A stretch of 64,000 nt of DNA from assembly GCA_001464355.1 (NCBI GenBank), contig LNEU01000023.1:62001-126000 (forward strand). The letters run 5' to 3'. This DNA comes from Burkholderiales bacterium Ga0077544. Lineage in GTDB: Bacteria; Pseudomonadota; Gammaproteobacteria; Burkholderiales; Burkholderiaceae_D. The notes beneath the pieces are model-generated. The model worked only from the letters and a program-made list of their open reading frames with translations, was not told the origin of the DNA and searched no databases. The position numbers and the translations under genes are program-made. This document shows, piece by piece, positions 8,607 through 20,554 of this stretch (position 1 is the stretch's first letter; every line of letters starts with the position of its first letter).

Positions 8607-8900
8607 GATTTCCTTTCAGGGAATAAGAAATACCAGTTCCACTCATAACTACAGAAGTGAAGATTTAAGGTGGCACTTGAAGCGAGACTCCGACTTGCTT
8701 TCAAGCAGCACTCAAAAGCAGAATCGGTTATCTTCTTGACCACACTATTTGCAGAAGGTTCTCAATAAAATTGTTGTTGAGACAAAAGAAATATGAGCGA
8801 GCAGTATTTACATACTCCGCAAAAATTACAGGGAAACAATGGCACATTCGGATGAGGAGTGACGAATATTGCGAGCTATCGTCGCCACAGGAAAAAATCG

Positions 8901-9914
8901 CTACGCCGCCTGAGGTTGCATACGTGCAAAAGCTTGCAATAGCAAATCAGGATCGCCTAGTGCCAGTTTTTTTGAGTCGGACAAGGTTTGGCGGAATACG
9001 CGTGCATTCGGCAGACCCGCCATCAGGCCCAGCATATGACGTGTAATGCTATTCAACTTCAAGCCGCCACCCTTCTGGCTATTACCATGTTTGGCAAGTT
9101 GCGCATGGATATACGGAATCATTGCCTGCAATACTTCCGCACGCGTTTTCGGCACGGCCGTATCGTTGTAATAGTGCGCATCGAAGGACGTCATCATGAA
9201 CGGATTGTGATAAGCCTCGCGTCCTATCATCACACCATCTACATGCAGCAGATGGGTATCGATTTCTTCCACTGTCTTAAAACCACCATTGATAATAATT
9301 TCCAATTCAGGAAAATCTTTTTTCAACTGATGTGCAAACTCATAACGCAAAGGCGGGATCTCACGATTTTCCTTCGGGCTCAAGCCTTTGAGTATCGCAT
9401 TACGTGCATGCACGATGAAGGTATTGCAACCGGCAGCAGCCACCGTGCCGACAAAATCGCGCACGAAATCATATGAGGTGATGTCATCGATACCGATTCG
9501 GTGCTTGACCGTCACATCGATCTGCACCGCATCGCGCATCGCTTTGACGCAATCCGCGACCAGCGATGCCTCGCTCATCAGGCACGCACCGAATGCGCCT
9601 TTTTGCACACGCTCAGAAGGGCACCCGCAATTCAAATTGACTTCGTCATAGCCCCACTGCTCACCAAGTTTGGCACTCTTCGCCAGATCGGCCGGTTCGC
9701 TGCCCCCCAGTTGCAAGGCAACCGGATGTTCTTCATCGTTGAAATCCAGATGGCGCGGCACATCGCCGTGCAGCAAGGCACCTGTGGTCACCATTTCCGT
9801 GTACAGCCACGTATGACGGCTGATCTGCCTATGAAACATGCGGCAATGCCTGTCGGTCCAATCCATCATTGGAGCAACAGAGATACGGCGCGAAGGAGTG
9901 TTATCTGGTTTCAT
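8901..9914 (-). CDS. dusA: tRNA-dihydrouridine synthase A
   Basis: A 337-aa FMN-dependent enzyme that reduces uridine to dihydrouridine in the tRNA D-loop (U20/U20a in DusA). The N-terminal TIM barrel begins SVAPMMDWTDRH; the motif NLNCGCPSERVQKGAFGACLM (about residues 93-113) contains the catalytic Cys (C98); IINGGFKT provides phosphate binding to FMN. The VQKGAFGACLM form is characteristic of DusA rather than DusB or DusC. The gene stands alone on the minus strand. Confidence 0.95.
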   Translation of the reverse strand: MKPDNTPSRRISVAPMMDWTDRHCRMFHRQISRHTWLYTEMVTTGALLHGDVPRHLDFNDEEHPVALQLGGSEPADLAKSAKLGEQWGYDEVNLNCGCPSERVQKGAFGACLMSEASLVADCVKAMRDAVQIDVTVKHRIGIDDITSYDFVRDFVGTVAAAGCNTFIVHARNAILKGLSPKENREIPPLRYEFAHQLKKDFPELEIIINGGFKTVEEIDTHLLHVDGVMIGREAYHNPFMMTSFDAHYYNDTAVPKTRAEVLQAMIPYIHAQLAKHGNSQKGGGLKLNSITRHMLGLMAGLPNARVFRQTLSDSKKLALGDPDLLLQAFARMQPQAA

Positions 9915-10165
9915 TACGACTGACGATCAAGCGAAAAATTGAAGACCCTGTTTATCTGTGCGGATTGGCCGCATCGACAACAGGCAAATTGGAACAGGAA
10001 GAAGTATACGCAAGATTGCGAATACCGGTTTTATTCTGTAACGATCTTCCCATCCCTTCATGTCTAGGCATATTGGCGTCAGACTAAGTTGGCCACGCAC
10101 TCTCTTTTATACCGTCGGCAAACGTAATACCATTACCTTCATTATTTCAAGAAAACACTGCGACC

Positions 10166-11485
10166 ATGACCAAAGCTCTCGATACCTCGCACTTTTGGAT
10201 GCCCTTCACCGCCAATCGCCAGTACAAGGCCAAACCTCGTTTGATGGCGTCGGCAGCGGGTATGTATTACACCACTGACGACGGCCGCAAGATTCTGGAT
10301 GCGACAGCAGGCTTGTGGTGCGTGAACGCCGGCCACTGCCATCCGAAAATCGTCGAGGCGGTGCAAAAGCAAGTCGCAGTGATGGATTTCGCACCCACCT
10401 TCCAGATGGGTCATGCCAAGGCGTTTGAAGCTGCCACAGCATTGGCTGAGATGGCACCGGAGGGGATGAACCGCGTCTTCTTTTGCAACGATGGTTCGGA
10501 AGGCGTCGATACCGCACTCAAGATCGCCCTCGCCTATCACCGCATGCGTGGCGATGGCGGGCGCACAAGATTGATAGGCCGCGAACGCGCGTATCACGGC
10601 GTTGGTTTTGGCGGGATTGCTGTCGGTGGCATCGCAGGTAATCGCAAACAATTCGGTCCCGGCCTTGCTGCTGACCATCTGCGTCATCCATTAGATCTCG
10701 AAAAAAATGCCTATTCACGTGGCTTGCCGCTGCATGGTGCCGAGATGGCAGATGAGCTTGAACAACGCCTGCTCGCCTTGCATGATCCCTCCACCGTCGC
10801 CGCAGTCATCGTCGAGCCGCTGCAAGGATCAACCGGTGTGATTGTGCCGCCAGAAGGCTATCTGGAAAAGATACGTGCGATCTGCGACAAGCACGGCATC
10901 TTGCTGATTTTTGATGAAGTCATTACCGGTTTTGGCCGCCTCGGCACAGCATTCGGCGCTGATTTCTTCAAGGTCAAACCAGACATGATTGTTTGCGCAA
11001 AAGGCCTAACGAACGCAACCGTGCCGATGGGCGCAGTGATCATCAAACAGGCGATCCACGATACCTTCATGGATGCGGCACCGGCAGATACAATCGAATT
11101 CTTCCACGGCTATACCTACTCCGGACATCCGGTCGCTGCTGCGGCTGCCATCGCTACGCTAGAGGTGTACAAGGAAGAACAGCTATTCCAGCGCGCTGCA
11201 GAGATATCACCGTATTTCGAAGAGGCAGCACACAGCTTGAAGGGCCTGCCCTTCGTCAAAGACATACGCAATCTTGGTTTGGTGTGTGGCATAGAACTGG
11301 AAGGCATAGTCGGCAAACCGGGGGCGCGCGCGTACGACTTATTCAATCGCGCATTCTGGGACAAGGGCTTGTTGATTCGTACTACCGCTGACGTAATTGC
11401 CTTATCACCGCCACTGATCATAAATAAGGCGCAGGTCGATGAGCTGTTCGGCAGCATTGCGGATCTTTTGAAAGCGATCAAATAA
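10166..11485 (+). CDS. Omega-amino acid (beta-alanine)--pyruvate aminotransferase
   Basis: A 439-aa class III PLP aminotransferase. LDATAGLWCVNAGHCHP near the N-terminus, FDEVITGFGR (PLP-contacting Asp 250) and CAKGLTN with the PLP lysine at K279 are visible. The N-terminus HFWMPFTANRQYK is typical of beta-alanine:pyruvate transaminases, which make malonate semialdehyde and alanine; exact substrate range cannot be read from sequence. It is transcribed alone and ends at a shared bidirectional terminator. Confidence 0.88.
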   Translation: MTKALDTSHFWMPFTANRQYKAKPRLMASAAGMYYTTDDGRKILDATAGLWCVNAGHCHPKIVEAVQKQVAVMDFAPTFQMGHAKAFEAATALAEMAPEGMNRVFFCNDGSEGVDTALKIALAYHRMRGDGGRTRLIGRERAYHGVGFGGIAVGGIAGNRKQFGPGLAADHLRHPLDLEKNAYSRGLPLHGAEMADELEQRLLALHDPSTVAAVIVEPLQGSTGVIVPPEGYLEKIRAICDKHGILLIFDEVITGFGRLGTAFGADFFKVKPDMIVCAKGLTNATVPMGAVIIKQAIHDTFMDAAPADTIEFFHGYTYSGHPVAAAAAIATLEVYKEEQLFQRAAEISPYFEEAAHSLKGLPFVKDIRNLGLVCGIELEGIVGKPGARAYDLFNRAFWDKGLLIRTTADVIALSPPLIINKAQVDELFGSIADLLKAIK

Positions 11486-11543
11486 CAGCACATTTGCATT
11501 ACGCACTTTTGCAATTTCATACGCTGTAAATACCGGCTAAATA

Positions 11544-11599
11544 AAAAAGCCCGCTGATCCTTGCGCCTTTACAGGTCATCAAGAATCAGCGGGCTTTTT
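11544..11599. terminator. Bidirectional terminator between the aminotransferase gene and typA
   Basis: Inverted repeat AAAAAGCCCGCTGAT (11544-11558) / ATCAGCGGGCTTTTT (11585-11599), 15 bp perfect, with a 26-base loop. T-runs occur on both strands, serving the two convergent genes. Confidence 0.85.
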
Positions 11600-11652
11600 G
11601 ACGTGAACCGATTCAAATTATATTGAACCAGCTCCTGTCACCTACTTATAAA

Positions 11653-13488
11653 TTACGAATCGCGACCTGCTTTTTTGCGCTCGTGTTCTTTCAAATAACG
11701 TTTACGCAAACGAATGCTTTTTGGTGTGACTTCAACCAGTTCGTCGTCGTCGATAAATTCAACTGCGTATTCCAACGACATTTCTATAGGTGGAACCAAA
11801 CGCACCGCTTCATCGGTACCCGATGAACGAACGTTGGTCAATTGCTTACCTTTGATCGGATTCACAACCAGATCGTTGTCACGTGAGTGAATACCGATGA
11901 TCATGCCTTCGTACACTGGATCGTTGTGGCTCACGAACATGCGGCCGCGATCTTGCAGTTTCCAGATTGCGTAGGCAACAGCAGCGCCGTCGTCTTGCGA
12001 AATCAGAACGCCGTTACGACGACCACCGAGTTCGCCCTTGGTGTTATCCACTGGTGCGTATTCGTCAAACACGTGGCTCATCAAGCCTGTACCGCGTGTC
12101 AATGTCATGAATTCGCCCTGGAAGCCGATCAAGCCACGTGCAGGAATGCGGTATTCCAAACGCACACGACCTTTGCCGTCCGGTTCCATGTTTTGCAGAT
12201 CGCCGCGACGACGACCGAGTTCTTCCATCACGCCGCCTTGATTGGCTTCTTCAACGTCAACGGTCAGATTTTCATACGGCTCATGGCGTACGCCATCCAC
12301 CATTTTGAACACAACGCGTGGACGCGACACAGCCATCTCGAAACCTTCGCGACGCATGTTTTCAATCAGAATAGTCAGATGCAATTCGCCACGACCTGAT
12401 ACTTCGTAGGTCGAATCATCTTCTTCCGATTGCACAACGCGCAAAGCCATATTGGCTTTCAATTCTTTTTCCAGACGATCACGGATTTGACGCGTAGTAA
12501 CGAACTTGCCTTCGCGACCAGCCAGTGGCGAGTTGTTGACCATGAAGTTCATGGTCAGAGTCGGTTCATCGACCTTCAACATCGGCAAGCCATTTGGTGC
12601 ATCGACTGCACAGATCGTAGTACCGATACTGATTTCTTCGATACCGTTGATCAGTACGATGTCGCCAGCCAGTGCTTCGTCAACCAACACGCGATCCAGA
12701 CCTTTGAATGTCAGAACTTGGTTGATACGTGCTTTGGTTGGCTTGTCTTCTGGACCATTCATCCAGACTACGTCCTGCAGTGCCTTGATGCGACCAGCCA
12801 GGATACGGCCAACACCGATCTTGCCGACATACGACGAGTATTCGAGCGATGTGATTTGCAATTGCAAAGGCGCATCAGGATCATCTTCACGCGCTGGAAC
12901 GTGTTCCAGAATCGCGTCGAACAATGGCTCCATATTGCCTTCGCGGACTGTGTCTACCAAACCTGCGTAGCCTTTGAAACCCGATGCGTAAACGATAGGG
13001 AAATCCAGTTGCTCATCAGTCGCGCCGAGCTTGTCGAACAATTCGAAAGTCGCGTTGACTGCTTTTTGTGGATCTGCGTTTTCGCGATCGATCTTGTTGA
13101 CGACAACGATGGGCTTCAAACCCAGCGCCAACGCTTTACGCGTAACGAAACGCGTTTGCGGCATTGGGCCTTCTTGTGCATCGACCAGCAACAACACACT
13201 ATCGACCATCGACAGAACACGTTCCACTTCACCACCGAAGTCGGCATGGCCTGGGGTATCAACGATGTTGATGTGTGTGCCTTTGTACTCAACCGCGCAG
13301 TTTTTCGACAAGATCGTGATGCCACGTTCTTTTTCGATGTCGTTCGAGTCCATCACGCGGGCATCGACCTGCTGGTTGTCACGGAAAGTGCCTGATTGAC
13401 GCAATAATTGGTCAACAAGCGTGGTTTTGCCGTGATCAACGTGAGCGATGATGGCAATGTTACGAATAGCGCGTTTTGAGTTTGACAT
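11653..13488 (-). CDS. typA: Ribosome-associated GTPase TypA/BipA
   Basis: A 611-aa translational GTPase. G1 is [15 protein letters not shown] (about residues 14-28), G3 [13 protein letters not shown]4 VNKIDRE; EF-G-like domains II, III and V follow and a BipA-specific C-terminal domain ends the protein. It binds the ribosome and supports assembly and translation under stress and low temperature. It is the last gene of the minus-strand translation block, 205 bp after truB, and may have its own promoter in that gap. Confidence 0.97.
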   Translation of the reverse strand: MSNSKRAIRNIAIIAHVDHGKTTLVDQLLRQSGTFRDNQQVDARVMDSNDIEKERGITILSKNCAVEYKGTHINIVDTPGHADFGGEVERVLSMVDSVLLLVDAQEGPMPQTRFVTRKALALGLKPIVVVNKIDRENADPQKAVNATFELFDKLGATDEQLDFPIVYASGFKGYAGLVDTVREGNMEPLFDAILEHVPAREDDPDAPLQLQITSLEYSSYVGKIGVGRILAGRIKALQDVVWMNGPEDKPTKARINQVLTFKGLDRVLVDEALAGDIVLINGIEEISIGTTICAVDAPNGLPMLKVDEPTLTMNFMVNNSPLAGREGKFVTTRQIRDRLEKELKANMALRVVQSEEDDSTYEVSGRGELHLTILIENMRREGFEMAVSRPRVVFKMVDGVRHEPYENLTVDVEEANQGGVMEELGRRRGDLQNMEPDGKGRVRLEYRIPARGLIGFQGEFMTLTRGTGLMSHVFDEYAPVDNTKGELGGRRNGVLISQDDGAAVAYAIWKLQDRGRMFVSHNDPVYEGMIIGIHSRDNDLVVNPIKGKQLTNVRSSGTDEAVRLVPPIEMSLEYAVEFIDDDELVEVTPKSIRLRKRYLKEHERKKAGRDS

Positions 13489-13693
13489 AGTCGGTTTTTA
13501 CGGTTGGTGGTGCTGAATTTGGAAAACCGCAGATTATAGCACAGCAAGCCATGCCTACCCTTGGAAAAACCTTGATATTTCAATGAGTTGCTATGAATTC
13601 TTGTGACAGTTTGATGACTGCACCACTTGCCGAGGCGAGATGCAGTATTGGTGAAAGTATTGCCGGATTGAAAATTTAGGCTTTAAAACGAAC

Positions 13694-14638
13694 TTAAACA
13701 GAGGCAGTCTCTACGGTAGAAATCAAGCGCTCCGGTGCCAGAATGCTGTATTCCTGCATCAGTCCAGTACCCAGCAATTGGCAATCGCTTGCACGATAAA
13801 TACGCATCCTGCCCTGACCTTCAGGCAAGACAATTTCTTCTTTTCCCAGAGCGAGTCTTTGTCCATGCAAAAAACGCTTGGCCAATTCATCAGACAAACG
13901 CAGCGCAGGAAACGATGTCAACAATGCATCGACCGGTGCCAGAGCGGCAATGCGTTCTTCAGCATCTTTGGCGATGAGCTCTTCGATAGTGGTGGCCTGG
14001 TCTATCAACAAATCGCCGACTTGAATACGACGCAAGGCATTCAAATGCGCGCCACATCCTAAAGCGACACCGATGTCTTCGCCCAGCACGCGTATGTATG
14101 TACCCTTGCTGCAGCGCACACGCAAGGTCAGATACGGTGCTTGAAAAGCTACGAACTCCAGCAAATGGATGGTCACGGGACGTGCTTCGCGTTCCAGTGT
14201 GATGCCGGCACGCGCATATTCATACAGAGGTTTGCCATCGCGTTTTAGCGCGGAATACATAGGTGGCACTTGTTGGATGTCACCACGGAATTGCGCCAAC
14301 ACTGCATCGATTTGAATTTGAGTGACGTTGACTTCACGCGTATCGATGACTTCACCTTCGGTGTCACCGGTATTGGTGGTGATACCAAGATGCACGACCG
14401 TTTCATAAGTCTTGTCAGCATCGAGCAAATCCTGCGCAAACTTGGTAGCTTCGCCAAAACAAAGTGGCAGCAAGCCGGTCGCAAACGGATCGAGCGTGCC
14501 AGTATGGCCAGCCTTGAGCGCATTCAACAACCATTTTGCTTTGATCAAGGCATCGTTGCTCGATACGCCGACTTGCTTATCGAGCAGCAAGACGCCATGA
14601 ACCGGCACGCGCTTCTTTTTGATGGGAGTTGTCGCCAT
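13694..14638 (-). CDS. truB: tRNA pseudouridine(55) synthase TruB
   Basis: A 314-aa pseudouridine synthase that makes psi55 in the T-loop of tRNAs. The catalytic motif KAGHTGTLDPFATGLLPL has the nucleophilic Asp at residue 50; a C-terminal PUA-like region follows. The N-terminal GVLLLDKQVGVSSN is the family's first conserved block. It lies 127 bp after rbfA in the rimP-nusA-infB-rbfA-truB order widely conserved in bacteria. Confidence 0.97.
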   Translation of the reverse strand: MATTPIKKKRVPVHGVLLLDKQVGVSSNDALIKAKWLLNALKAGHTGTLDPFATGLLPLCFGEATKFAQDLLDADKTYETVVHLGITTNTGDTEGEVIDTREVNVTQIQIDAVLAQFRGDIQQVPPMYSALKRDGKPLYEYARAGITLEREARPVTIHLLEFVAFQAPYLTLRVRCSKGTYIRVLGEDIGVALGCGAHLNALRRIQVGDLLIDQATTIEELIAKDAEERIAALAPVDALLTSFPALRLSDELAKRFLHGQRLALGKEEIVLPEGQGRMRIYRASDCQLLGTGLMQEYSILAPERLISTVETASV

Positions 14639-14765
14639 GATGGGAGGAGGAAATACAGTAACGGCTAGTCAGATTAAACACGACGTCTAATCTGGAGTCA
14701 CAAAAAAATGAAACGAAATGTTTGTCGCAACGGAGATAGCAGCGACAAACTCACACGCGGGAAGC

Positions 14766-15152
14766 TTAGTCTTCCGCATCCTTGGCGCGTGATGCAACGG
14801 CTTCATCGATCAGTTTGGACATTTCGATGCCACGCGCAGTCGATGTGTCATGTACGAAATGCAATTGCGGCAAAGTATGGATGTGCAGGCGGAGACCAAG
14901 CTGGCCGCGTATATAACCCGCTGCGGCACTCAAACCCGATACCGTGTTCTTGATCTCGTCTTTATTGTCACTCAGCATCGTGAAAAACACTTTGGCGTGC
15001 GCATAGTCAGGCGTGACCTGCACTTCAGTCAGCGTGATCATCCCGACGCGTGGATCTTTCAATTCAAACGCGACAATTTCCGACAGATCGCGCTGAATCT
15101 GATCTGCAACGCGCAAGCCGCGTCCGGGGATGGATTTACTATGTTTGGCCAT
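14766..15152 (-). CDS. rbfA: 30S ribosome-binding factor RbfA
   Basis: A 128-aa KH-like protein needed for 16S rRNA 5'-end maturation and cold growth. The conserved start is [20 protein letters not shown], so the ATG at 15152 is used; the frame is open upstream to 15260 but that extension has no family resemblance. Conserved blocks [25 protein letters not shown] and [18 protein letters not shown] are present. It is separated from infB by 208 bp containing small hairpins. Confidence 0.95.
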   Translation of the reverse strand: MAKHSKSIPGRGLRVADQIQRDLSEIVAFELKDPRVGMITLTEVQVTPDYAHAKVFFTMLSDNKDEIKNTVSGLSAAAGYIRGQLGLRLHIHTLPQLHFVHDTSTARGIEMSKLIDEAVASRAKDAED

Positions 15153-15287
15153 AAATTTCTTCGATACAACTGGGGAAGCATAAGTAAGTTCGCATCGGCA
15201 AGCAGGGAAGCCGGCCGATGCGATCATGATAGAACTGTGGTCTGCTCTTGAAAATTTCAAACTGACACGGATTTGCAGTCACGGTGA

Positions 15288-15345
15288 GAACAAGGTGCAA
15301 AGCCGCAGACAGTACGAATGTACGGCAAGGCGAAGCAATCGCCTT
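15288..15345. repeat. Intergenic hairpin unit between infB and rbfA
   Basis: A cluster of small inverted repeats: GTAC(gaat)GTAC at 15312-15323 and AAGGCGA(agcaa)TCGCCTT at 15327-15345, preceded by the word GAACAAGGTGC. The same 11-mer and a similar GTAC hairpin occur between livG and livF, which suggests a small dispersed repeat family. Confidence 0.4.
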
Positions 15346-15360
15346 GACCGCAAGTCCGTT

Positions 15361-18165
15361 TTACAGCGTACGCGCGATTTCTTGTACTTCAAAGACTTCG
15401 AGTTGATCGCCTTCTTTGATGTCGTTGAAGTTTTTCAAGGTCAAGCCGCATTCGAAGCCGGATTTCACTTCTTTCGCATCATCCTTGAAGCGCTTCAGGG
15501 AATCGAGTTCACCAGTCCAGATCACAACGTTCTCACGCAGCAAGCGGACTGAAGCACCGCGTTTGACCACGCCTTCGAGCACGTAGCAACCAGCAATTGC
15601 ACCGACTTTGCTGACGAGAATAACTTGACGAATCTCGACCAGACCCAAAGCTTGTTCGCGTTTCTCTGGCGACAACATGCCGGACATCGCGGCCTTGATT
15701 TCATCTACGGCATCGTAAATGATGTTGTAGTAGCGAATATCAACGCCGTTGGCTTCTGCCAATTTGCGCGCCGAAGCATCCGCACGGGTGTTGAAGCCGA
15801 TGATGACCGCTTTCGAAGCGACCGCCAAATTGACGTCGGACTCGGAAATACCACCCACCGCTGCGTGCACAACTTGTACGCGCACTTCGCCGGTGGAGAG
15901 TTTTTGCAATGAGCCAACCAGCGCTTCTTGCGAACCTTGTACGTCGGTCTTGATGATCATAGGCAGGTTTTTGACTTCGCCCTCGCCCATGTTTTCGAAC
16001 ATGTTTTCCAGTTTCGCAGCTTGCTGCTTCGCCAGTTTTACGTCGCGGAATTTACCTTGACGGAACAAACCGATTTCACGCGCTTTGCGTTCGTCAGCCA
16101 TGACCATGACTTCTTCACCAGCATTCGGCACTTCAGTCAGACCTTGAATCTCGACTGGAATCGATGGGCCGGCTTCAGTAATGCTCTTGCCGTTTTCGTC
16201 CAACATTGCACGAACACGACCGTAAGCAGAACCTGCCAACACGACATCGCCACGACGCAGCGTACCGGACTGAACCAGAATCGTGGCAACCGGGCCGCGA
16301 CCTTTATCCAGTTTTGCTTCGACTACCAGACCACGTGCAGGTGAAATGACAGGCGCTTTCAGCTCCAGTACTTCAGCTTGCAACAATACTTGTTCGAGCA
16401 AGGCATCGATGCCTTCACCCGTTTTGGCGGAGACAGGTACGAATGGTGAATCACCACCGTATTCTTCCGGCACGACTTGTTCAGCGATCAGTTCTTGCTT
16501 GACGCGATCCATGTTCGCGCCCGGTTTGTCGATCTTGTTGATCGCCACAACCAGCGGTACGCCAGCAGCTTTCGCATGGGCAATCGCTTCTTTGGTTTGC
16601 GGCATCACGCCATCGTCAGCAGCAACCACCAAAATAACGATATCGGTTGCTTTCGCACCGCGAGCACGCATAGCCGTAAATGCTTCATGGCCTGGTGTAT
16701 CGAGGAAGGTGATCATGCCACGTGGTGTTTCAACGTGATACGCGCCGATATGCTGGGTAATACCACCCGCTTCGCCGGATGCAACCTTGGCGCGACGGAT
16801 GTAATCCAGCAACGATGTTTTACCGTGATCGACGTGACCCATGACGGTGACGACCGGTGCACGTGGCAAGGATTCGACATCTGCATGCTCTTCACCGATT
16901 TCAAGCAACGCTTCCGGATCATCCAGTTTTGCCGCGTGTGCCGTGTGGCCCATTTCCTCAACCAGAATCATTGCTGTTTCTTGATCGAGAACCTGGTTAA
17001 TCGTGCACATTTGACCGAGCTTCATCAAATGCTTGATGACTTCGGATGCCTTTACAGACATTTTGTGCGCCAGTTCGGCAACAGTAATTGTCTCTGGCAC
17101 ATGCACGTCTTTGATGACGGCTTCAGTCGGTGCCTGGAAGTTACTTTCGCGATCATCATGATGCGATTGACGACGGCCTTTAGGGCCTGCGCGCCAACCA
17201 TCACGACCACCGCCAGTATTGCCGCGGGTCTTGATACCAGCGCCACGTTTTTTCGCATCATCCTGCCAAGTCGATGAGACATTCGCCGATTTGATCGACT
17301 TCTTGTCTGCAGTAACCGCAGGTTTTTTCTCGTCTTTTTTCTCGCCAGGCTTTTTATCGGCAGGCTTGTGCAAGGTACCTTCAGCAGCAGGTTTCACTAC
17401 CGGCGCAACTGGTTCCGGTGCCTTGATTGCACGACGCGGCGCATTCATCATGGCCTTGATCTGTGCCACTTCGTCTGCCACCACTTTGCGCGCAACTTCG
17501 GTCGCGGCTGCTTTTTCAGTTGCTTCCTTGGCGGCATCCTTGGCTACTTGCGCAGCTTTTTTCTTGCTTTCTTCCGCAGCGATACGTTTTTTCTCTTCAA
17601 CAGCGGATTCGTCTGCTTTTGCTTCAACCGGTTTTTCGGATTCCGCTTTTTGCGCATCGACTTCCGCTTTTTTCAATGCTTTGGCTTGTGCTTCTTTTTC
17701 CGCTTCCAGCTTGGCAAGGCGGTCTTGCTTTTCGCGCAAATCCGCTTCCTGGCGCGCCATCAATTCAGCATGGCGACGCGACTCTTCGGCGCGACGCTCG
17801 ACTTCAGCTTCGTCGATGACGGGTGCAGCAGCAACGACCGGCGCTTCTTCAACCGTCGGTTCATCGCGCTTCACAAAAGTACGCTTCTTCCGAACCTCAA
17901 CCTGAATCGTGCGCGACTTGCCTGTGGCATCCGCTTGCTTGATCTCGGTGGTTTCCTTGCGCGTCAGCGTGATTTTCTTTTTCTCTGCGTCAGGCGCAAC
18001 ACCATGCGCACGGCGCAGGTGCTCAAGGAGCTTATCCTTGTCAGTCTTGGATAACTCGTCGGACGTGGAACTTTTTTCGACGCCAGCATCCCGCAGTTGC
18101 GTGAGCAGTACATCTGCTGGCATCTTGAGCTCGGTGGCAAATTGGGCTACGTTGTTACTCGCCAT
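15361..18165 (-). CDS. infB: Translation initiation factor IF-2
   Basis: A 934-aa GTPase that delivers fMet-tRNA to the 30S P site and promotes subunit joining. Layout: IF2 N-terminal subdomain (about 1-50), a long Lys/Glu/Ala-rich linker (about 120-300), a second IF2_N-type domain (about 345-400), the GTPase core with [15 protein letters not shown] near residue 440, DTPGHEAF and NKIDKP, then domains II, III and IV ending EVQEIARTL. The long charged linker accounts for the large size. It is 49 bp after nusA and part of the same operon. Confidence 0.98.
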   Translation of the reverse strand: MASNNVAQFATELKMPADVLLTQLRDAGVEKSSTSDELSKTDKDKLLEHLRRAHGVAPDAEKKKITLTRKETTEIKQADATGKSRTIQVEVRKKRTFVKRDEPTVEEAPVVAAAPVIDEAEVERRAEESRRHAELMARQEADLREKQDRLAKLEAEKEAQAKALKKAEVDAQKAESEKPVEAKADESAVEEKKRIAAEESKKKAAQVAKDAAKEATEKAAATEVARKVVADEVAQIKAMMNAPRRAIKAPEPVAPVVKPAAEGTLHKPADKKPGEKKDEKKPAVTADKKSIKSANVSSTWQDDAKKRGAGIKTRGNTGGGRDGWRAGPKGRRQSHHDDRESNFQAPTEAVIKDVHVPETITVAELAHKMSVKASEVIKHLMKLGQMCTINQVLDQETAMILVEEMGHTAHAAKLDDPEALLEIGEEHADVESLPRAPVVTVMGHVDHGKTSLLDYIRRAKVASGEAGGITQHIGAYHVETPRGMITFLDTPGHEAFTAMRARGAKATDIVILVVAADDGVMPQTKEAIAHAKAAGVPLVVAINKIDKPGANMDRVKQELIAEQVVPEEYGGDSPFVPVSAKTGEGIDALLEQVLLQAEVLELKAPVISPARGLVVEAKLDKGRGPVATILVQSGTLRRGDVVLAGSAYGRVRAMLDENGKSITEAGPSIPVEIQGLTEVPNAGEEVMVMADERKAREIGLFRQGKFRDVKLAKQQAAKLENMFENMGEGEVKNLPMIIKTDVQGSQEALVGSLQKLSTGEVRVQVVHAAVGGISESDVNLAVASKAVIIGFNTRADASARKLAEANGVDIRYYNIIYDAVDEIKAAMSGMLSPEKREQALGLVEIRQVILVSKVGAIAGCYVLEGVVKRGASVRLLRENVVIWTGELDSLKRFKDDAKEVKSGFECGLTLKNFNDIKEGDQLEVFEVQEIARTL

Positions 18166-18214
18166 TCAGTCCTCTTTTCTATATGACACGTTAGATGTAA
18201 ACAACCTTCGTGGA

Positions 18215-19774
18215 TTATTTCGCTTCCGCGAGGCTCCACACCTTGGCTTGTAGTGCCTTGGCGTGATCATCGTATTTGGCATCGATGAGCTTCATCTCTT
18301 CGTCTGTCACATCTGCAAATTCAGTTTCAATCAATTGACGCGCGCGGTCCGCGGACAAGGCCAGGATTGCGCCAAATTCGTCATACGCCAACGCGGCAAA
18401 ACCTTCCAGTGTTTTGATACCAGACAGGCCTAATTTACCAGCGACTACGCGATCCATACCTTCCAGGTTCGCCAGTGCGTCGTCCATGCCTTCCATACCC
18501 TCTTCGGATGCAATCGCTTCAGTTACCAGCGCATCGCGTGCGCGGTTGCGCAACTCGTTGACGGTATCTTCATCGAAGGATTCGATATCCAGCATTTCGC
18601 TGATAGGCACGTAAGCAATTTCTTCCAGCGAAGCAAAACCTTCATCAACCAGAATGTCAGCAACTTCTTGATCAACGTCGAGTTTTTCCATGAACAGAAT
18701 ACGGATCGCTGCGGTTTCCAGCTGCGATTTATCCGCGGATTCTTCTGCTGTCATGATGTTGATTTGCCAGCCGGTCAATTCGGAAGCCAGACGTACGTTC
18801 TGACCGCCACGACCGATTGCAATCGCGAGATTTTCTTCGTCGACGACTACGTCCATTGCATGTTTTTCTTCATCGACAACGATGGAAGAAACGTTCGCCG
18901 GTGCCAGTGCACCAATGACGAACTGCGCTGGATCTTCCGACCACAACACGATATCGACACGTTCGCCACCAAGTTCGCCGGTCACTGCCTGCACGCGCGA
19001 ACCACGCATACCTACGCAAGTGCCGATAGGATCAATGCGTTTGTCGCTAGTAAAAACTGCAATCTTGGCGCGCACACCTGCGTCGCGCGCTGCCGATTTA
19101 ATTTCCAGCAAGCCTTGTTCGATCTCTGGAACTTCGAGTTCAAACAATTTCATGATGAATTCTGGCGCGGTACGCGACAAGATGACTTGCGGGCCACGCG
19201 CATTGCGGTCAACGCGCAATATATAGGCACGGACGCGATCACCGATACGCAAATTTTCTTTTGGAATTGTCTGGTCACGTGGCAAACGTGCTTCAATCCG
19301 ACCGGATTCAACAATCGCATCACCGCGTTCCATCCGTTTGATGGTGCCGGTTACGAGCGAATCGCCGCGTTCCAGGAAGTCAGCCAGAATCTGTTCACGT
19401 TCAGCATCGCGAATGCGCTGCAAAACAACCTGCTTGGTATCTTGTGCGAAGCGACGGCCAAATTCCACCGATTCAATCGGCTCTTCGATGTGATCATCTA
19501 CTTCGATATCGCCAATTTGTTCCTTGGCTTCAAAGTGCAAAATTTCCTGATCCGGCAGTTGCAAGCCTGCATCATCGGGCACAACGTGCCAGCGACGGAA
19601 TGACTCAAACGCGCCGGTTTCACGATCTATGGATACACGGATATCGACATCGCCTTCATAGCGTTTTTTGGTCGCTTGCGCGAGCGCATGCTCCAAGGCG
19701 CCGAAGACGATATCTGTTTCGACGTTTTTTTCGCGCGCAAGCGCATCAACCAACTGTAAAATTTCGCGACTCAT
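18215..19774 (-). CDS. nusA: Transcription termination/antitermination factor NusA
   Basis: A 519-aa protein with an N-terminal RNA-polymerase-binding domain (about 1-125), S1 domain (about 135-200), two KH domains (about 230-370, including [11 protein letters not shown] and [11 protein letters not shown]), and two C-terminal acidic helix-hairpin repeats ([18 protein letters not shown] and [20 protein letters not shown]) as in proteobacterial NusA. It modulates pausing, termination and rRNA antitermination. Its start overlaps the rimP stop by four bases, implying translational coupling. Confidence 0.98.
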   Translation of the reverse strand: MSREILQLVDALAREKNVETDIVFGALEHALAQATKKRYEGDVDIRVSIDRETGAFESFRRWHVVPDDAGLQLPDQEILHFEAKEQIGDIEVDDHIEEPIESVEFGRRFAQDTKQVVLQRIRDAEREQILADFLERGDSLVTGTIKRMERGDAIVESGRIEARLPRDQTIPKENLRIGDRVRAYILRVDRNARGPQVILSRTAPEFIMKLFELEVPEIEQGLLEIKSAARDAGVRAKIAVFTSDKRIDPIGTCVGMRGSRVQAVTGELGGERVDIVLWSEDPAQFVIGALAPANVSSIVVDEEKHAMDVVVDEENLAIAIGRGGQNVRLASELTGWQINIMTAEESADKSQLETAAIRILFMEKLDVDQEVADILVDEGFASLEEIAYVPISEMLDIESFDEDTVNELRNRARDALVTEAIASEEGMEGMDDALANLEGMDRVVAGKLGLSGIKTLEGFAALAYDEFGAILALSADRARQLIETEFADVTDEEMKLIDAKYDDHAKALQAKVWSLAEAK

Positions 19775-20256
19775 GCTTTGCGACTCCTAAAATCCACTTT
19801 CGGCACCAAATGTGCCTTGTCTACATCAGCGAGCGTAAATTCAAGCTTCGCCGGCCCCTCGTTTCCTTCAAATTCCAACGCCAGAGTTTCGCCCACCGGC
19901 TCCAGCAAAATGCCCTGGAATGACTTGCGATTGGCCGCATTCGGCATCGGCAAACGCAATTTCACAAGTGCCTCGGCACCGGAAAAACGCACATAATCCG
20001 ACAACTTCTTCAACGGCCTATCCAAACCCGGCGACGACACTTCCAGACGTTCATAATTGGCGTTTTCAACCGTCAATACATGCAACAACTGGTGCGTCAC
20101 TTTTTCACAGTCTTCAACCGTGATCGAACCTTTATCCGCATCTTCCGGCGTAAAGTCTATATACACACGCACCAAACCACGGGCTGCCTGCTCAAAATTG
20201 ACCAGCTCATAACCCATGCCAACCACGGTTTTTTCTATCAACGCCGACAACAGCAA
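19771..20256 (-). CDS. rimP: Ribosome maturation factor RimP
   Basis: A 161-aa RimP protein needed for 30S maturation; conserved [17 protein letters not shown]-like block and [11 protein letters not shown] are present. Start choice: no ATG lies near the conserved N-terminus ([21 protein letters not shown]). A TTG at 20256 has GGAG seven bases upstream and gives the normal family start; an ATG at 20316 would add 20 unrelated residues and overlap the upstream leader. TTG is therefore inferred. It opens the rimP-nusA-infB operon, 60-75 bp after a terminator. Confidence 0.9.
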   Translation of the reverse strand: MLLSALIEKTVVGMGYELVNFEQAARGLVRVYIDFTPEDADKGSITVEDCEKVTHQLLHVLTVENANYERLEVSSPGLDRPLKKLSDYVRFSGAEALVKLRLPMPNAANRKSFQGILLEPVGETLALEFEGNEGPAKLEFTLADVDKAHLVPKVDFRSRKA

Positions 20257-20331
20257 AGGAATTCTCCGAATAACGTCAATTTTGGCAATACCTGCAACCA
20301 GAATTGAATACAACAACGCAAACTGTTTAAC

Positions 20332-20356
20332 AAAAAAAAAATGGGCATCTGCCCAT
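20332..20356 (-). terminator. Terminator between rluB and rimP
   Basis: On the minus strand: ATGGGC(agat)GCCCAT followed by about nine consecutive T. It should end most rluB transcripts before rimP, giving the rimP operon a separate start in the 75-bp gap that follows. Confidence 0.75.
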
Positions 20357-20554
20357 CTTTCTTATCATTCCGGCCACAAAATTCAATGCCAAAAACATAA
20401 GTATTTGGCTGGCGACCTTTGTTAACTGCCGAATTATAGTTGATTACCTGGTGCACCGCAATGTGGGAATACTTGCTGGAATCAATTCAGGAGATCAAAA
20501 ATCAAGGCGTTTTAGCCTCGAGACAACAGACTTGCAGCTAACACGGAGCGCAAA

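Noticed and set aside
12430-13395. Long open frame opposite typA (321 codons)
   Set aside because: Antisense shadow of a well-supported GTPase gene; composition is a reflection of typA codons.
17219-18054. Overlapping open frames opposite the infB linker region
   Set aside because: Low-complexity shadows of the Lys/Glu/Ala-rich IF-2 linker.
18668-19603. 311-codon open frame opposite nusA
   Set aside because: Antisense shadow; nusA domains are unambiguous.
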